DNA from: Clostridia bacterium
GTDB taxonomy: Bacteria > Bacillota > Clostridia > Christensenellales > Aristaeellaceae
DNA: 47,390 nt
Assembly: GCA_017547285.1 (NCBI GenBank)
Contig: JAFYQB010000130.1
Location: forward strand, 1-47,390
Reading direction: 5' to 3'
This document shows positions 31,764 to 43,278 of the stretch, piece after piece; within the stretch, counting starts at the first letter, position 1; each line of letters opens with the position of its first letter. Made by a program: the position numbers and the translations under genes. The notes under the pieces were generated by a model that was not told the DNA's origin, searched no databases, and saw nothing but the letters and a program-made list of their open reading frames with translations.

Positions 31764-33137
31764 TCAGGCTGCCTGCTCCTTTGCCTTCAGTTCCTTCAGT
31801 ACTGCCAGCGTGATCGGCACGGACAGCAGGAAGGAAAGCAAATCGGATACGGGCTGAGCCATCTGTACGCCCAGCAGACCGATCAGTTTTTCCAGTCCAA
31901 GCACAGCCGGAATGAAGAACAGGCCCTGACGGGAAACGGCCAGAAGCGTGGCGCGGCCTGCAATGCCCATGGTCTGCAGCATCATATTGGCAATGCAGTT
32001 AAAGGAGAAAAGCGGCAGGCAAATGCACTGCAGTCTGAGGGCCAGCGTGCCGATGCGCTGAACCTCCTCGTTGTTGGCCAGAAACAGGCTGATGATCTGC
32101 GGCGCGAAGATGCTGGCCAGGATCGCAAGCACAAGCAGCACGCAGAAGCACATGCGCACGCACAGCCAGAAAGCCTTGCGAACGCGGCCGTACAGCCTGG
32201 CGCCGTAATTGAAGCCGCAAACCGGCTGGAAGCCCTGACCAAAACCGATGATGGCGCTGATGGTCATCATCATCACGCGGGAAACGATGCTCATGGCGGC
32301 AATGGCTGCGTCGCCATAGCCGCCGGCAGCCAGGTTGAGGCATACGGTCGCAAGGCTGTTCAGGCCCTGACGTGCCAGCGAGGGAATGCCGCCGCGGAAG
32401 ATTTCGGCAAAACGTTTCAGGGAGGGATTGAACATGCGGATGCGGATGCGGATGTTGGAACCCTTGCCGGTCATGACCAAAAGGATCACAAAGCTCACAA
32501 ACTGGCTCAGGCTGGTGGCCAGAGCCGCGCCTGCTACGCCCATGTTCAGTCCGAAAATGAACAGCGGATCCAGCACAATGTTCAGGATCGCACCGGCGGT
32601 GATGCCGATCATGCCGTAGAATGCGCTGCCCTGAAAGCGCAGCTGGTTATTCAGCACCAGACTGCTGATGAGGAAGGGAACGCCGGGCATGAGGCAGCGG
32701 ATATACTGCTGCGCATAAGGCGCGATGGTTTCTGTGGAACCCAACAGGAAAACCAGCGGCTCGGCAGCCATCAGACCAACCAGCATGATGATTGTGCCTG
32801 CGATGAACGCGCTCACAAAGCCGGTAGCAGCCATGGCCTGCGCATCCTCCGTGCGGCCTGCGCCCAGCGCGCGGGACATGTGATTGCCCGAGCCATGGCC
32901 GAACATAAAGCCCACCGCCTGCATGATGGACATGAGAGGGAACACCACGCCCACCGCGCCGGAGGCGCTGGCAGAACCGATCAGGCCTACAAAATAGGTA
33001 TCCGCCATGTTGTAAAACGAGGTGATCAGCATGGAGATAATGGTGGGTACGGAGAGCGACAGAATCAGCCTGGTCAGAGGCGTTTCCGTCATGTACTTCA
33101 GCTTCTGTTCAGCATTCATGGTTTTGGCCACGGTCAT
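31764..33137 (-). CDS. MATE family efflux transporter (MepA-like)
   Basis: 457 residues with about twelve helices. The N-terminal LSLSVPTIISMLITSFYNMA, DTYFVGLIGSASASGAVGVV and GHGSGNHMSRALGAG are typical of MepA-type multidrug exporters. The second half repeats this with MMMTISAIIGFGQGFQPVCG. The substrate is unknown. AAGGAG sits only two bases before the ATG at 33137 but eight before a GTG two codons later, so translation may begin at 33131. It follows the DEAD-box gene by 21 bases and may be co-transcribed with it. Confidence 0.92.
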   Translation of the reverse strand: MTVAKTMNAEQKLKYMTETPLTRLILSLSVPTIISMLITSFYNMADTYFVGLIGSASASGAVGVVFPLMSIMQAVGFMFGHGSGNHMSRALGAGRTEDAQAMAATGFVSAFIAGTIIMLVGLMAAEPLVFLLGSTETIAPYAQQYIRCLMPGVPFLISSLVLNNQLRFQGSAFYGMIGITAGAILNIVLDPLFIFGLNMGVAGAALATSLSQFVSFVILLVMTGKGSNIRIRIRMFNPSLKRFAEIFRGGIPSLARQGLNSLATVCLNLAAGGYGDAAIAAMSIVSRVMMMTISAIIGFGQGFQPVCGFNYGARLYGRVRKAFWLCVRMCFCVLLVLAILASIFAPQIISLFLANNEEVQRIGTLALRLQCICLPLFSFNCIANMMLQTMGIAGRATLLAVSRQGLFFIPAVLGLEKLIGLLGVQMAQPVSDLLSFLLSVPITLAVLKELKAKEQAA

Positions 33138-33158
33138 TTCTCCTTTGTAAATGGATTG

Positions 33159-34670
33159 TCAGAACCGGTCGTTTCCGGTTGAGAGCGGACGGCGCGTTTT
33201 GCGGCGTTCCTTGAGCAAATCAGCGTAAGTAAAAGCAGGTTTTTCTGCCTGATCGCGCTGGATGGAACGCATGGGCTGCTCGCTGCGTGCGGGAAGGGCC
33301 TGCTTTTTGGGCACGGGACGCTCCAGCGGCGTTGCCTTGCTTACAGGAGCGGATTTCGTAAGCTGTTTTGGCTGCTCCTGTTTTGGCTTGGCCGCTTTCA
33401 GCTGCGATTTGGTTTCCGGCTTCACAGGCTGCTTCTTTTCTGTCTTCTTTTCGGGTACGACCACAGCTTTGACTTCGGCCCTGGATTCATGGCCGGGGCG
33501 GGGAGGCCGGGGTTGTTTGACGGTTTCCTCAAACACCTGCATGGGCCATTCGCTTTCCATGCGGCGCAGCGTTTTGCCGGTCAGCTTTTCAATCTGCTTA
33601 AGCTCCTTCATTTCATCGATGCAGCAGAAGCTGATGGCGATGCCATCGCGGCCTGCGCGGCCGGTACGGCCGATACGGTGAACGTAGGCTTCCGGCTCAT
33701 TGGGCAGATCGTAGTTGAATACATGGGAAAGCCCCGCAATATCAATGCCGCGCGCGGCAATATCCGTGGCGACCATCACGCGCACTTTGCCGGATTTGAA
33801 ATCGGCAAGCGCCTGCTGGCGGGCGGTCTGACTCTTGTTGCCGTGAATGGCACGGGCTTCGATCTGTTCGCGGCTCAGTTCGCGTACCACGCGGTCTGCG
33901 CCGTGTTTGGTGCGGGTAAACACCAGTGCGCTTTCCACGTCGTTCTGGCGCAGCAGCCGGGCCAGCAAATGACGCTTGTTGGCCTTGTCCACCATATACA
34001 GGCTCTGGTCGATGCGATCAACGGTACTGCTGACCGGATCCACCTTGACCGTTACCGGATCGGTCAGCAGGCTGGTGGCCAGTTTTTCAACCTCGGGCGG
34101 CATGGTCGCAGAAAAAAACAGCGTCTGCCGTTCCTTGGGCAGATGGGAAATCACTTTCTTCACGTCATGGATAAAGCCCATATCCAGCATGCGGTCGGCT
34201 TCGTCCAGAACAAATACGTTCAGGTGATCCAGCTTGATAAAACCCTGCCCGATCAGGTCGTTCAGCCTGCCGGGGGTAGCCACCAGGATATCCACGCCCC
34301 GGTTAAGCTGCTCTACCTGCGGCTGCTGGCCCACGCCGCCAAAAATGACGCACGGACGGAGCGGCAGCTTTTTGCCATATCCTTCAAAGTTTTCGTAAAT
34401 TTGCAAAGCCAGTTCACGCGTAGGAGTCAGGATCAGCGCGCGGATCGGGCGTTTGGCTGTTTTGGGCTTGCCTTGCTGAAAAAGGCGCTGCAGGATCGGC
34501 AGCGCAAATGCGGCGGTTTTTCCGGTGCCGGTCTGGGCGCAGCCCAGTACATCCTTACCGGCAAGAACAGGAGGGATGGTTTCGCGCTGGATGGGCGTTG
34601 GCTCCTGATAACCGCAGCAGCGCACAGCCTCCAGCAGAGAGGGAATCAGTTTGAGTTCCTGAAAGGTCAT
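33159..34670 (-). CDS. DEAD-box ATP-dependent RNA helicase (RhlE/CshA type)
   Basis: 503 residues. All helicase motifs are present: TPIQRETIPPVLAGKD (Q motif), AQTGTGKTAAF (I), PTRELALQ (Ia), TPGRL, DEAD in FVLDEADRMLDMGF (II), FSATMP (III), ARGIDIAG (V) and YVHRIGRTGRAGRDG (VI). A basic, Pro/Lys/Gln-rich tail from about residue 385 to 503 is typical of RNA-binding extensions. It probably works in ribosome assembly or RNA decay in the cytoplasm. The ribosome site is weak (AGGA about 10 bases upstream). Confidence 0.94.
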   Translation of the reverse strand: MTFQELKLIPSLLEAVRCCGYQEPTPIQRETIPPVLAGKDVLGCAQTGTGKTAAFALPILQRLFQQGKPKTAKRPIRALILTPTRELALQIYENFEGYGKKLPLRPCVIFGGVGQQPQVEQLNRGVDILVATPGRLNDLIGQGFIKLDHLNVFVLDEADRMLDMGFIHDVKKVISHLPKERQTLFFSATMPPEVEKLATSLLTDPVTVKVDPVSSTVDRIDQSLYMVDKANKRHLLARLLRQNDVESALVFTRTKHGADRVVRELSREQIEARAIHGNKSQTARQQALADFKSGKVRVMVATDIAARGIDIAGLSHVFNYDLPNEPEAYVHRIGRTGRAGRDGIAISFCCIDEMKELKQIEKLTGKTLRRMESEWPMQVFEETVKQPRPPRPGHESRAEVKAVVVPEKKTEKKQPVKPETKSQLKAAKPKQEQPKQLTKSAPVSKATPLERPVPKKQALPARSEQPMRSIQRDQAEKPAFTYADLLKERRKTRRPLSTGNDRF

Positions 34671-34706
34671 GAGTTCAGTCCTAACGTTGAGTGATGAGTA
34701 CGGGCC

Positions 34707-34772
34707 TCAGGCTTCCAAAGGGCTCTGCACTTTGGAAGCCGTGTTTTGAGGCCGCAAAGCGGCCTCAAGGGT
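34707..34772. repeat. Family B tandem-hairpin repeat, copy 3
   Basis: CTTCCAAAGGGC/GCACTTTGGAAG (34716-34742, one mismatch) is followed by TTGAGGCCGC-AAA-GCGGCCTCAA (34745-34768). The CCAAAGGGCTCTGC core is shared with copy 2. It lies upstream of the DEAD-box gene and downstream of the 28-codon ORF. Confidence 0.7.
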
Positions 34773-34784
34773 AGCGGTTGAGCA

Positions 34785-34871
34785 TTAATGCTGCAAGGGG
34801 GATTTGTCCATGCGCTTTTTCTTTGGTTTGGGTGGGGTGAAAAGGGGCTCGACCGTTTTTTTCTGATTCAT
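34785..34871 (-). CDS. Possible 28-residue Lys/Pro-rich peptide
   Basis: A short ORF starting MNQKKTVEPLFTPPKPKKKR, 28 residues, between rpe and the helicase gene. AAGGAG lies about 11 bases before the ATG, inside the loop of a GGCAGT/ACTGCC hairpin (34876-34901), and TATACT occurs upstream near 34906. It is very basic with no hydrophobic part. I recognise no family. Coding status is uncertain; it could be a leader peptide. Confidence 0.35.
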   Translation of the reverse strand: MNQKKTVEPLFTPPKPKKKRMDKSPLQH

Positions 34872-34921
34872 AGAAGGCAGTTCTCCTTTCGGGGGACTGC
34901 CTTTAGTATATCCATTCCGGG

Positions 34922-35554
34922 TTACAGAGCATGCACCTGACGGGCAACTTCATAGGGATCTTCTGCCTTAAAGAATGCAGTGCCCATGACCAGAATATCC
35001 ACGCCGGCGTCTACGGTTTCGCGCATATTGGCGGGGCTTACGCCGCCGTCGGCTTCAATCTCGCCTGTGAAGCCCATTTCACGCAGCTCCTTTGCCTTGA
35101 GCAGCGCTTCAGGCATGAACTTCTGACCGCCGAATCCGGGTACAACCGTCATCAGCAGCACGCGGTCGATCAGGTGCAGATAAGGACGCAGCGCTTCGGC
35201 AGGCGTGGCAGGGTTGATGGAGGCGCCAGCTTTGAGTCCCAGCTCACGGATGCGGCACAGGGATTCCTCAAAACCGTTGGCTTCCACATGCACGGTGATG
35301 ACCTGTGCGCCGGCTTTGGCATAGGTGTCGATCATGGTGATCGGATCAGTCAGCATCAGGTGAACATCGTAGCAGAAATCCGCCTGCTTTTTCATGCCAG
35401 CCAGAATATGCGGACCAAAGGTAAGGTTGGGCACAAAATGCGCATCCATCACATCAAAATGCAGTTCTTCACAGCCTGCATCCAGCGTCAGTTTCAGGGC
35501 GTCGCCCAAGTGAAGCGGATCTGCGGCCAGCAAAGACGGGGAAAGTTTAATCAT
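34922..35554 (-). CDS. rpe: Ribulose-phosphate 3-epimerase
   Basis: 210 residues. It interconverts ribulose-5-phosphate and xylulose-5-phosphate in the pentose phosphate pathway. TIM-barrel motifs include IKLSPSLLAADPLHLG, HFDVMDAHFVPNLTFGP, VHLMLTDP, VVPGFGGQKF and EADGGVSPAN, with metal and catalytic residues in place. The start at 35554 is set by GGAGG seven bases upstream and overlaps the end of rsgA by 8 bases. It ends the priA-rpe operon, as in Bacillus. Confidence 0.95.
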   Translation of the reverse strand: MIKLSPSLLAADPLHLGDALKLTLDAGCEELHFDVMDAHFVPNLTFGPHILAGMKKQADFCYDVHLMLTDPITMIDTYAKAGAQVITVHVEANGFEESLCRIRELGLKAGASINPATPAEALRPYLHLIDRVLLMTVVPGFGGQKFMPEALLKAKELREMGFTGEIEADGGVSPANMRETVDAGVDILVMGTAFFKAEDPYEVARQVHAL

Positions 35555-36460
35555 ATCGGTTCCTCCAGGCTTCCTGTACTTTTTTGAGCAGCTGATGATA
35601 GCGTTCCACACGTGCCGCGGACAGTTTTCCTGTACGCGTGGCTTCCAGCACAGCGCAGCCAGGCTCGCTCAGATGATAGCAGGGCGCAAAACGGCATTCG
35701 CCCTCATAAGGGAAAAATTCAGGGTAGTAATCTTTGAGCTGAATGGGTTCCAGCCCTTCCCAAAGCTCCAGCAGGCTGAAGCCGGGGGTATCCAGCACGC
35801 AGAAGTCGCCGCTGAACATGAGTTCAGCATGGCGGGTGGTGTGTTTACCGCGGCTGATTTTTTTGCTGATTTCACCGGTTTGCAGCTCCAGACCGGTGGC
35901 GGCGCTCAGAAGCGTGCTTTTGCCCACCCCGCTCTGGCCTGCAAAGCAGCAGATGCCTCCGCGAAGCAAATCCTGAAGGGCTTCAATACCTTCGCCGGTC
36001 TGTGCGCTTACTTTGAGCATGGGAATGTTCAACTGCGCATAATCGCGCGCAACGGTATCGAACAAACCGCTGTCCAGATCGCATTTGTTGACGACCATGG
36101 CAGGCTGGATGCCCTGACGGACAGCCATCACAATCAGGGTATCGATCAGCAGAAAATCCGGCGCGGGTTCAGGGGCAACCACCAGCACGATATGGCGGAT
36201 GTTGGCGACCGGAGGACGGATCAGTTCGCTTTCGCGGGGCAGGATCTCATCCACCCATCCATGTTCATCGCCGGTACCGGGGGTAAAATACACCTGATCA
36301 CCCACCATGGGGGTGATGCGCTGCTTGCGGAATTTGCCTTTGGCGCGCAGCACATGCACCTGCCCTTCGGGGTCGCGGGCGTAGTACAAACCGCCTACGC
36401 CTTTTACAATCACGCCTTGAAGCGCGATGTTTTCACTCAAGAGAAGTTCCTCCTGTTTCA

Positions 36461-36461
<1 letters not shown>
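35547..36461 (-). CDS. rsgA: Ribosome small subunit-dependent GTPase RsgA
   Basis: 304 residues. It is a circularly permuted GTPase that helps 30S maturation. An N-terminal OB-fold (about 10-75) is followed by motifs in permuted order: VNKCDL (G4), SAQTGEG (G5), GQSGVGKST (G1) and DTPGF (G3). A C-terminal zinc knuckle, CRFAPCYHLSEPGC, ends the protein. The ATG at 36461 shares one base with the pknB stop; a TTG just before it is possible. Confidence 0.95.
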
Positions 36462-38364
<1,903 letters not shown>

Positions 38365-38368
<4 letters not shown>

Positions 38369-39078
38369 ACTGCCGCCACCTCCGTGACACGGCAGAGGAC
38401 GAAGGAGATGTTATCTGTACCGCCGCGTTCCAGCGCCAGCGCCAGCAGTTCATCGGCGGCGGTATCTTCGTTTTCTGCATCCTTCAGAATGCTTTCTATG
38501 GTTTCATCCGGTACCATGTTGGTCAGGCCATCGGAACAGATGAGCCACAGATCGCCTTCCTGCTTGCTGTGCGTGAAAATGTCCGCAGTTACCACGGGAT
38601 CCACACCCACCGCGCGGGTAATGACATTGCGGTACGGATGCGTGCGGGCAGCTTCCGGGCTGATCATATTGCTGCGCAGAAGTTCGGCCACAAGACTGTG
38701 GTCGTCTGTGATCTGCTTCAGCTCTCCGCCGCGCCACAAATATGCGCGGCTGTCTCCTACGTGGCAAAGATGCACATTTTCTTCCGCTTCCCACAGAAAA
38801 GTCAGGGTGGTTCCCATGCCGCTCAAGGCGCTGTCGTGACGCGCCATGTCAAAGATGCGGCGGTTGGCTGCTTCCACACCCACTTCCAGCGCACGCCCCT
38901 CCGGCTTTTTGCCGCGCAGTGCGTTTTTGATGACCTGAACAGCCACGCGGCTGGCGGTTTCGCCGCCCTTGTGGCCGCCCATGCCGTCAGCTACGCCGTA
39001 TACGCCCTGATCCACAAGCAGGCTGTCCTGATTGCTGGAACGCACCAGTCCCTGATGGGTCCGTTGGCATACGCGCAT
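38365..39078 (-). CDS. stp: PP2C-type Ser/Thr protein phosphatase (Stp/PrpC)
   Basis: 237 residues. It reverses phosphorylation by the adjacent PASTA kinase. Metal-binding PP2C motifs are present: RSSNQDSLLVD, VADGMGGHKGGE (about 31-42), GDSRAYLWR, CSDGLTN and GGTDNISFV. It precedes and overlaps pknB as in Bacillus prpC-prkC. GAGG lies about 9 bases before the ATG. Confidence 0.95.
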
Positions 39079-39107
39079 GGTGATCTTCCTCTCTATCTTC
39101 AGGTAGT

Positions 39108-40145
39108 TCAGGCTTTGCCTTCCAGATGACGGCGGCGCAGCTGTCCGCAGGCTCCGCCGATATCGGAGCCCATTTCACGGCGCACGGTGGCGGAAATGTG
39201 TTCCGCTTCCAGCGTGGCCAGGAAGGTTTGCACCGTTTTGGGGGAGGCGGGAATGAGCGGGCTCTCCTCCACGTAGTTGAGCGGAATGAGGTTCACGTGG
39301 CACTGCAGGCCGCGAATGAGTTTGGAAAGCTCGCGGGCATGCTCGGGGGTGGAATTGAGCTTGTCGATCAGCGCATACTCAAACACCACGCGACGGCCAG
39401 TATCAGCCACATAGCTGCGAACAGCCTGCATCAGTTCGTTGATGGGCCAGGTGTTGGCAACAGGCATGATTTGCTTGCGGATGGTATCATTGGGGGCATG
39501 CAGGGAAATGCTCAGCGTGACCGGCAGCTTTTCTTCCTTCAGCTTTTCAATGCGGGGCACAAGGCCGCATGTGGAAAGCGAAATATTGCGCAGGCTGATG
39601 TTCAGCCCGTCCGGGTCGTTGACCAGGCGAAGGAAGCGGACAACGTTATCATAGTTATCCAGCGGTTCGCCGCTGCCCATGAGCACGATGTGACCCACCT
39701 TGCCCTTTTCGCCCAGATACCGGTTGGCAAGCAGCACTTCGGAAAGCATTTCACCGGCGGACAGGCTGCGAACACAGCCGTTCAGCGTGCTTGCACAGAA
39801 AGCGCAGCCCATTTTGCAGCCCACCTGTGTGGAAATGCACAGGGAGTAGCCGTAATGGTAGTGCATCAGCACGCCTTCCACAATGTTGCCGTCATGAAGC
39901 GCATACAGGAACTTGACGGTATCATCCTTCTGGGAAGGGAACACATCGTGGATCTGACTGGGCTGATCGTAGCATTCTTCCGCCAGCTTTTCGCGAAGAG
40001 CAGCAGGCAGGTTGCGCATTTCATCATAGCTGGCGCCCTTGTGCAGCCAGCTGAACACCTGCTTGGCGCGGAACGCGGGCTGCCCAAGGCCCATCAGATA
40101 GGCCTTGAGCTCGTCCAGCGTCATATCTAACAGAATCTTTTTCAT
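39108..40145 (-). CDS. rlmN: Dual-specificity RNA methyltransferase RlmN
   Basis: 345 residues. It is a radical SAM enzyme that methylates C2 of A2503 in 23S rRNA and A37 of some tRNAs. The cluster motif is CKMGCAFC (about 114-121), with HIVLMGSGEPLDNYDNV and the methyl-carrying cysteine region near the C-terminus (GSDIGGACGQLR, C338). The gene starts directly after the rsmB stop with only a weak GAGAG site, suggesting coupled translation. Confidence 0.95.
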   Translation of the reverse strand: MKKILLDMTLDELKAYLMGLGQPAFRAKQVFSWLHKGASYDEMRNLPAALREKLAEECYDQPSQIHDVFPSQKDDTVKFLYALHDGNIVEGVLMHYHYGYSLCISTQVGCKMGCAFCASTLNGCVRSLSAGEMLSEVLLANRYLGEKGKVGHIVLMGSGEPLDNYDNVVRFLRLVNDPDGLNISLRNISLSTCGLVPRIEKLKEEKLPVTLSISLHAPNDTIRKQIMPVANTWPINELMQAVRSYVADTGRRVVFEYALIDKLNSTPEHARELSKLIRGLQCHVNLIPLNYVEESPLIPASPKTVQTFLATLEAEHISATVRREMGSDIGGACGQLRRRHLEGKA

Positions 40146-41831
40146 TTACTTTACTCTCTTCATGCGGGCAATGAAGAAGCCCTCCACGCCGTCGCGGCAG
40201 CCCAGCAGCTGCAGACCGTTGGGCGTTTGCAGCTTGCGCAGTTCTTCGGGGAAGGTGTTGGGCAGGGGCTGCAGTTCATACTCGGGATGCTCGGCAAGGA
40301 AGCTCTGAATCTGCAGCGCATTTTCTTCAGGCAGGATGGAGCAGGTGGAGTACACCAGCGTGCCGCCCTTCTTGACATAACGGCAGACGGTGTTGAGGAT
40401 CTTCTTCTGCGTTTCTACAATGGCAGGAATGTCTTCGGGCTTGAGGCGCAGCTTTACGTCCGGCTTCTGGGAAAGCACGCCCAGACCAGCGCAGGGAGCG
40501 TCCAGCAGAACGGCGTCCAGCGTGGTATCGAAATCTTCTCGGTATTCGCTGGCGTCACGCACGGTGATGCGCATATTGTCCAGACCCAGACGGCGCTTTA
40601 CGCCTTCCAGAAGCAGGGCGCGCTTGTCATGCAGCTCCCAGCTGTATACACGTCCGGTCAGGCCCATCTTTTCGCACAGGTATGCGGACTTGCCACCGGG
40701 GGCGGCGCAGGCGTCCAGCACCTTCATGCCATTCTTGACCTGCACAGCCTCGGCAGCCAGCATGCTGCTCTGACCCTGAATGCTGAACAGACCGGCCTTG
40801 AAGTCATTGTCAAAGGTGATCTCCTGCGCACCGTATACCAGCCAGGAGTGAGGCGCAAGGCCGCGCTCCACACGCCAGTCCTTCTTGGAGAGCAGGGTTT
40901 CAAACTGTTCGTCGGTGATCTTGTTGAAATTGGGGCGGATAACGATGGGATGCTCTTTTTCCTTGAAGAGGATCACGCGCTCGGCTTCTTCCGCGCCGTA
41001 GTCAGCGATCAGACGATCCACCAGCCACATGGGGAAGGAGCCCATAATGCTGAGATAGGTGCGCAGATCATCTTCCTTTTTGGGCCATTCGATCTCTTCC
41101 TTACCGCGGGACAGGTTGCGCAGCACCGCGTTGATAAAGCCGCTGGCAGCTTCCATGTTCATGGCCTTGACCAGCTTGACGGCCTCGTTTACGGCAGCGC
41201 TGTCCGGTACGCGGTCCAGGAACAGGATCTGATAGGCGCTCATGCGCAGAATATCACGCTGGCTGGGCTGGTGGGTGGGATGATCCATCAGCTTGTCCAG
41301 AGCGTAGTCGATTTTGAGTTCGTTCTCCAGCGTGCCGTACACGATGCTGGTCACCAGACGGCGGTCGGCGGGGGAGAGACGGGTGTTGCGCAGGTGCTCG
41401 TCCAGAGACAGGGAGGCAAATGCGCCGTTCTGATGTACATCGCACAGCACATCCAGCGCAATGCGGCGGGCGTTCATGGAAAGACCGGTGGTCTCCACAG
41501 GGCCTTCCTTCACCAGACGGCCGAAGACGCGCTCACCCTCGGGCTTTTTGGGAGCGGGCTTGCCGAAGGGTTTCTTATCCCCAAAGCTCTTCTTTTCACC
41601 AAAGGGCTTCCTGTCGCCAAAGTTTTTCTTTTCACCAAAGGGCTTCTTGTCGCCGAAGTTCTTCTTTTCGCCAAAGGGTTTCTTGTCACCGAAGTTCTTC
41701 TTTTCACCAAAGGGCTTCTTGTCGCCGAAGTTCTTCTTTTCACCAAAGGGCTTCTTGTCGCCAAAGCTCTTCTTATCGCCAAAATTCTTCTTGGCAAAGG
41801 GCTTCTTGTTTTCAGGGCGTTTTTCCGTCAT
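40146..41831 (-). CDS. rsmB: 16S rRNA (cytosine-967-C5)-methyltransferase RsmB with repetitive N-terminus
   Basis: 561 residues, about 110 longer than usual. Residues 8-92 are a tandem KPFGEKKNFGDK-type repeat, strongly basic. A NusB-like domain follows (ARRIALDVLCDVHQNGAF, from about 123). The methyltransferase domain has VLDACAAPGGKSAYLCEKMG (SAM), DAPCAGLGVLSQKPD with one cysteine, and STCSILPEEN with the catalytic cysteine. It makes m5C967 in 16S rRNA. GAGG lies about 7 bases before the start, which overlaps the fmt stop. Confidence 0.94.
   Translation of the reverse strand: MTEKRPENKKPFAKKNFGDKKSFGDKKPFGEKKNFGDKKPFGEKKNFGDKKPFGEKKNFGDKKPFGEKKNFGDRKPFGEKKSFGDKKPFGKPAPKKPEGERVFGRLVKEGPVETTGLSMNARRIALDVLCDVHQNGAFASLSLDEHLRNTRLSPADRRLVTSIVYGTLENELKIDYALDKLMDHPTHQPSQRDILRMSAYQILFLDRVPDSAAVNEAVKLVKAMNMEAASGFINAVLRNLSRGKEEIEWPKKEDDLRTYLSIMGSFPMWLVDRLIADYGAEEAERVILFKEKEHPIVIRPNFNKITDEQFETLLSKKDWRVERGLAPHSWLVYGAQEITFDNDFKAGLFSIQGQSSMLAAEAVQVKNGMKVLDACAAPGGKSAYLCEKMGLTGRVYSWELHDKRALLLEGVKRRLGLDNMRITVRDASEYREDFDTTLDAVLLDAPCAGLGVLSQKPDVKLRLKPEDIPAIVETQKKILNTVCRYVKKGGTLVYSTCSILPEENALQIQSFLAEHPEYELQPLPNTFPEELRKLQTPNGLQLLGCRDGVEGFFIARMKRVK
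41556..41810 (-). repeat. Tandem coding repeat in rsmB (about 36-bp unit)
   Basis: About seven imperfect copies of a 36-base unit encode KPFGEKKNFGDK and variants (KSFGDK, RKPFGEK). Copies differ at synonymous sites (for example ttc/ttt and ccg/cca variants), so the amino acid pattern is better kept than the DNA. Confidence 0.9.
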
Positions 41832-42769
41832 ATGCGTACCTCACTCAGCAGTTTGCCTTCTTCGATTGCGTGTCCCAGCAGGAATGCCTTGGCGTCCATG
41901 CGCTTGGCATTGGGCGCCTGAATTTCACAAAGTTCCATGGCTCCGTCCGCTGTGGCTACGATCAGGCCAAGCTTGCGGTCGGCTTTCAGTACGGTGCCGG
42001 GGATGGCATTTGCGCAGCCCTCGGCAGCTTTGGCGCGCCACACTTTCAACACTCCCTCGCCCAGCTGTGCATAGGCACAGGGCCAGGGGGACATGGCGCG
42101 TACGCGGTTCAGGCACTTTTCGGTGCCTTCTTCAAAGTTCAGCAGGCCCATTTCCTTTTCGATCTTGGGATCGTAGGTGGACTGCGCCTCGTCCTGCTTT
42201 TCACGGGGGCAGGTGCCGGCTTCGATCTGGCGGAGGGTATCGATCAGCAGCTCCGCGCCCATCTGAGCCAGTTTATCGGAAAGGGTTCCGGCAGTATCCT
42301 CCGGCAGGACGGGCGTTTCACACTTGAGCAGCATATCGCCGGTATCAATGCCTTTGTCGGAGTACATGGTGGTCACGCCGGCTGTTGCATCGCCGCTGAG
42401 AATGGCCCACTGAATGGGCGCCGCGCCGCGGTGGCGGGGCAGCAGGGACGCGTGAACGTTCACAGTGCCCATCGGGGGTACATCCAGCACATCCTGCGAC
42501 AGGATCTGGCCGAAAGCGGCGGTCACGCAGATATCGGGCTTGAGTTCACGAAGCGGCTCCAGACCGTCCAGACGCATCTTCAGCGGTTGGAAAACAGGAA
42601 TGTCATGCTTAAGGGCCAGTTCCTTGACGGGGCTCATCTGTACCTTGCCGCCACGCCCTTTGGGTCTGTCGGGCTGGGTAAATACGCCGACAACCTCATA
42701 CGGACTGTCGATCAGCGCCTGCAGGGTGGGCACGGAAAAATCCGGCGTACCCATAAAAACGACTCTCAT
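41828..42769 (-). CDS. fmt: Methionyl-tRNA formyltransferase
   Basis: 313 residues. It formylates initiator Met-tRNA. Motifs: [18 protein letters not shown] at the N-terminus, catalytic [20 protein letters not shown] (about 106-125), DTGDMLL and the C-terminal OB-like domain (WPCAYAQL). The start overlaps the def stop; the ribosome site AGGAGG lies within the acidic tail codons of def. Confidence 0.96.
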   Translation of the reverse strand: MRVVFMGTPDFSVPTLQALIDSPYEVVGVFTQPDRPKGRGGKVQMSPVKELALKHDIPVFQPLKMRLDGLEPLRELKPDICVTAAFGQILSQDVLDVPPMGTVNVHASLLPRHRGAAPIQWAILSGDATAGVTTMYSDKGIDTGDMLLKCETPVLPEDTAGTLSDKLAQMGAELLIDTLRQIEAGTCPREKQDEAQSTYDPKIEKEMGLLNFEEGTEKCLNRVRAMSPWPCAYAQLGEGVLKVWRAKAAEGCANAIPGTVLKADRKLGLIVATADGAMELCEIQAPNAKRMDAKAFLLGHAIEEGKLLSEVRI

Positions 42770-43266
42770 TCCTCTTCCTCCTCGTCCTCATCGGAAGAAC
42801 CATATTCAGGATCGCCGGGCAGGATCTCGCGATCCATCTTGTCCACGTAGAGCGTGCCGTTCAGATGGTCGATTTCGTGACAGAAGGCGCGGGCAAGGAA
42901 TTCTTCGGCAGTGGCCTCGTATTCATCGCCGTTGCGATCCTGATAACGAACCGTAACAATATTGGGTCGGGTGACCACGCCGCTGCGGCCGGGAACGGAA
43001 AGGCAGCCCTCGGGGCCGGTCTGTTCGCCCTCGGTGTGAATAATCTCGGGGTTGATCATCTCGATCAGGCCGTCGCCGATATCCACCACAACAATGCGCT
43101 TGAGGATGCCCACCTGGGGCGCGGCAAGACCAACGCCGTTGGCCTTGTACATGGTATCCGCCATGTCCTTGAGCAGGATGCGCAGGCGCAGGTCAAACTT
43201 TTCCACGGTCTTGCACTGCTTGCGCAGTTTCTCGTCGCCGATTTCCACGATTTTTCTGATGGCCAT
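42766..43266 (-). CDS. def: Peptide deformylase
   Basis: 166 residues. It is a metalloenzyme that removes the N-formyl group from nascent proteins. All three motifs are seen: [10 protein letters not shown] (I), EGCLSVPG (II) and CHEIDHLNG (III). An unusual acidic C-terminus ([10 protein letters not shown]) follows; its codons form the ribosome site of fmt. AAGGAG overlaps the priA stop, eight bases before the ATG. Confidence 0.96.
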   Translation of the reverse strand: MAIRKIVEIGDEKLRKQCKTVEKFDLRLRILLKDMADTMYKANGVGLAAPQVGILKRIVVVDIGDGLIEMINPEIIHTEGEQTGPEGCLSVPGRSGVVTRPNIVTVRYQDRNGDEYEATAEEFLARAFCHEIDHLNGTLYVDKMDREILPGDPEYGSSDEDEEEEE

Positions 43267-43278
43267 AATCGTATCTCC

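Noticed and set aside
31620..33182. 520-codon plus-strand open frame opposite the MATE gene
   Set aside because: His/Gln/Ala-rich antisense shadow without a start signal; the MATE frame is clearly real.
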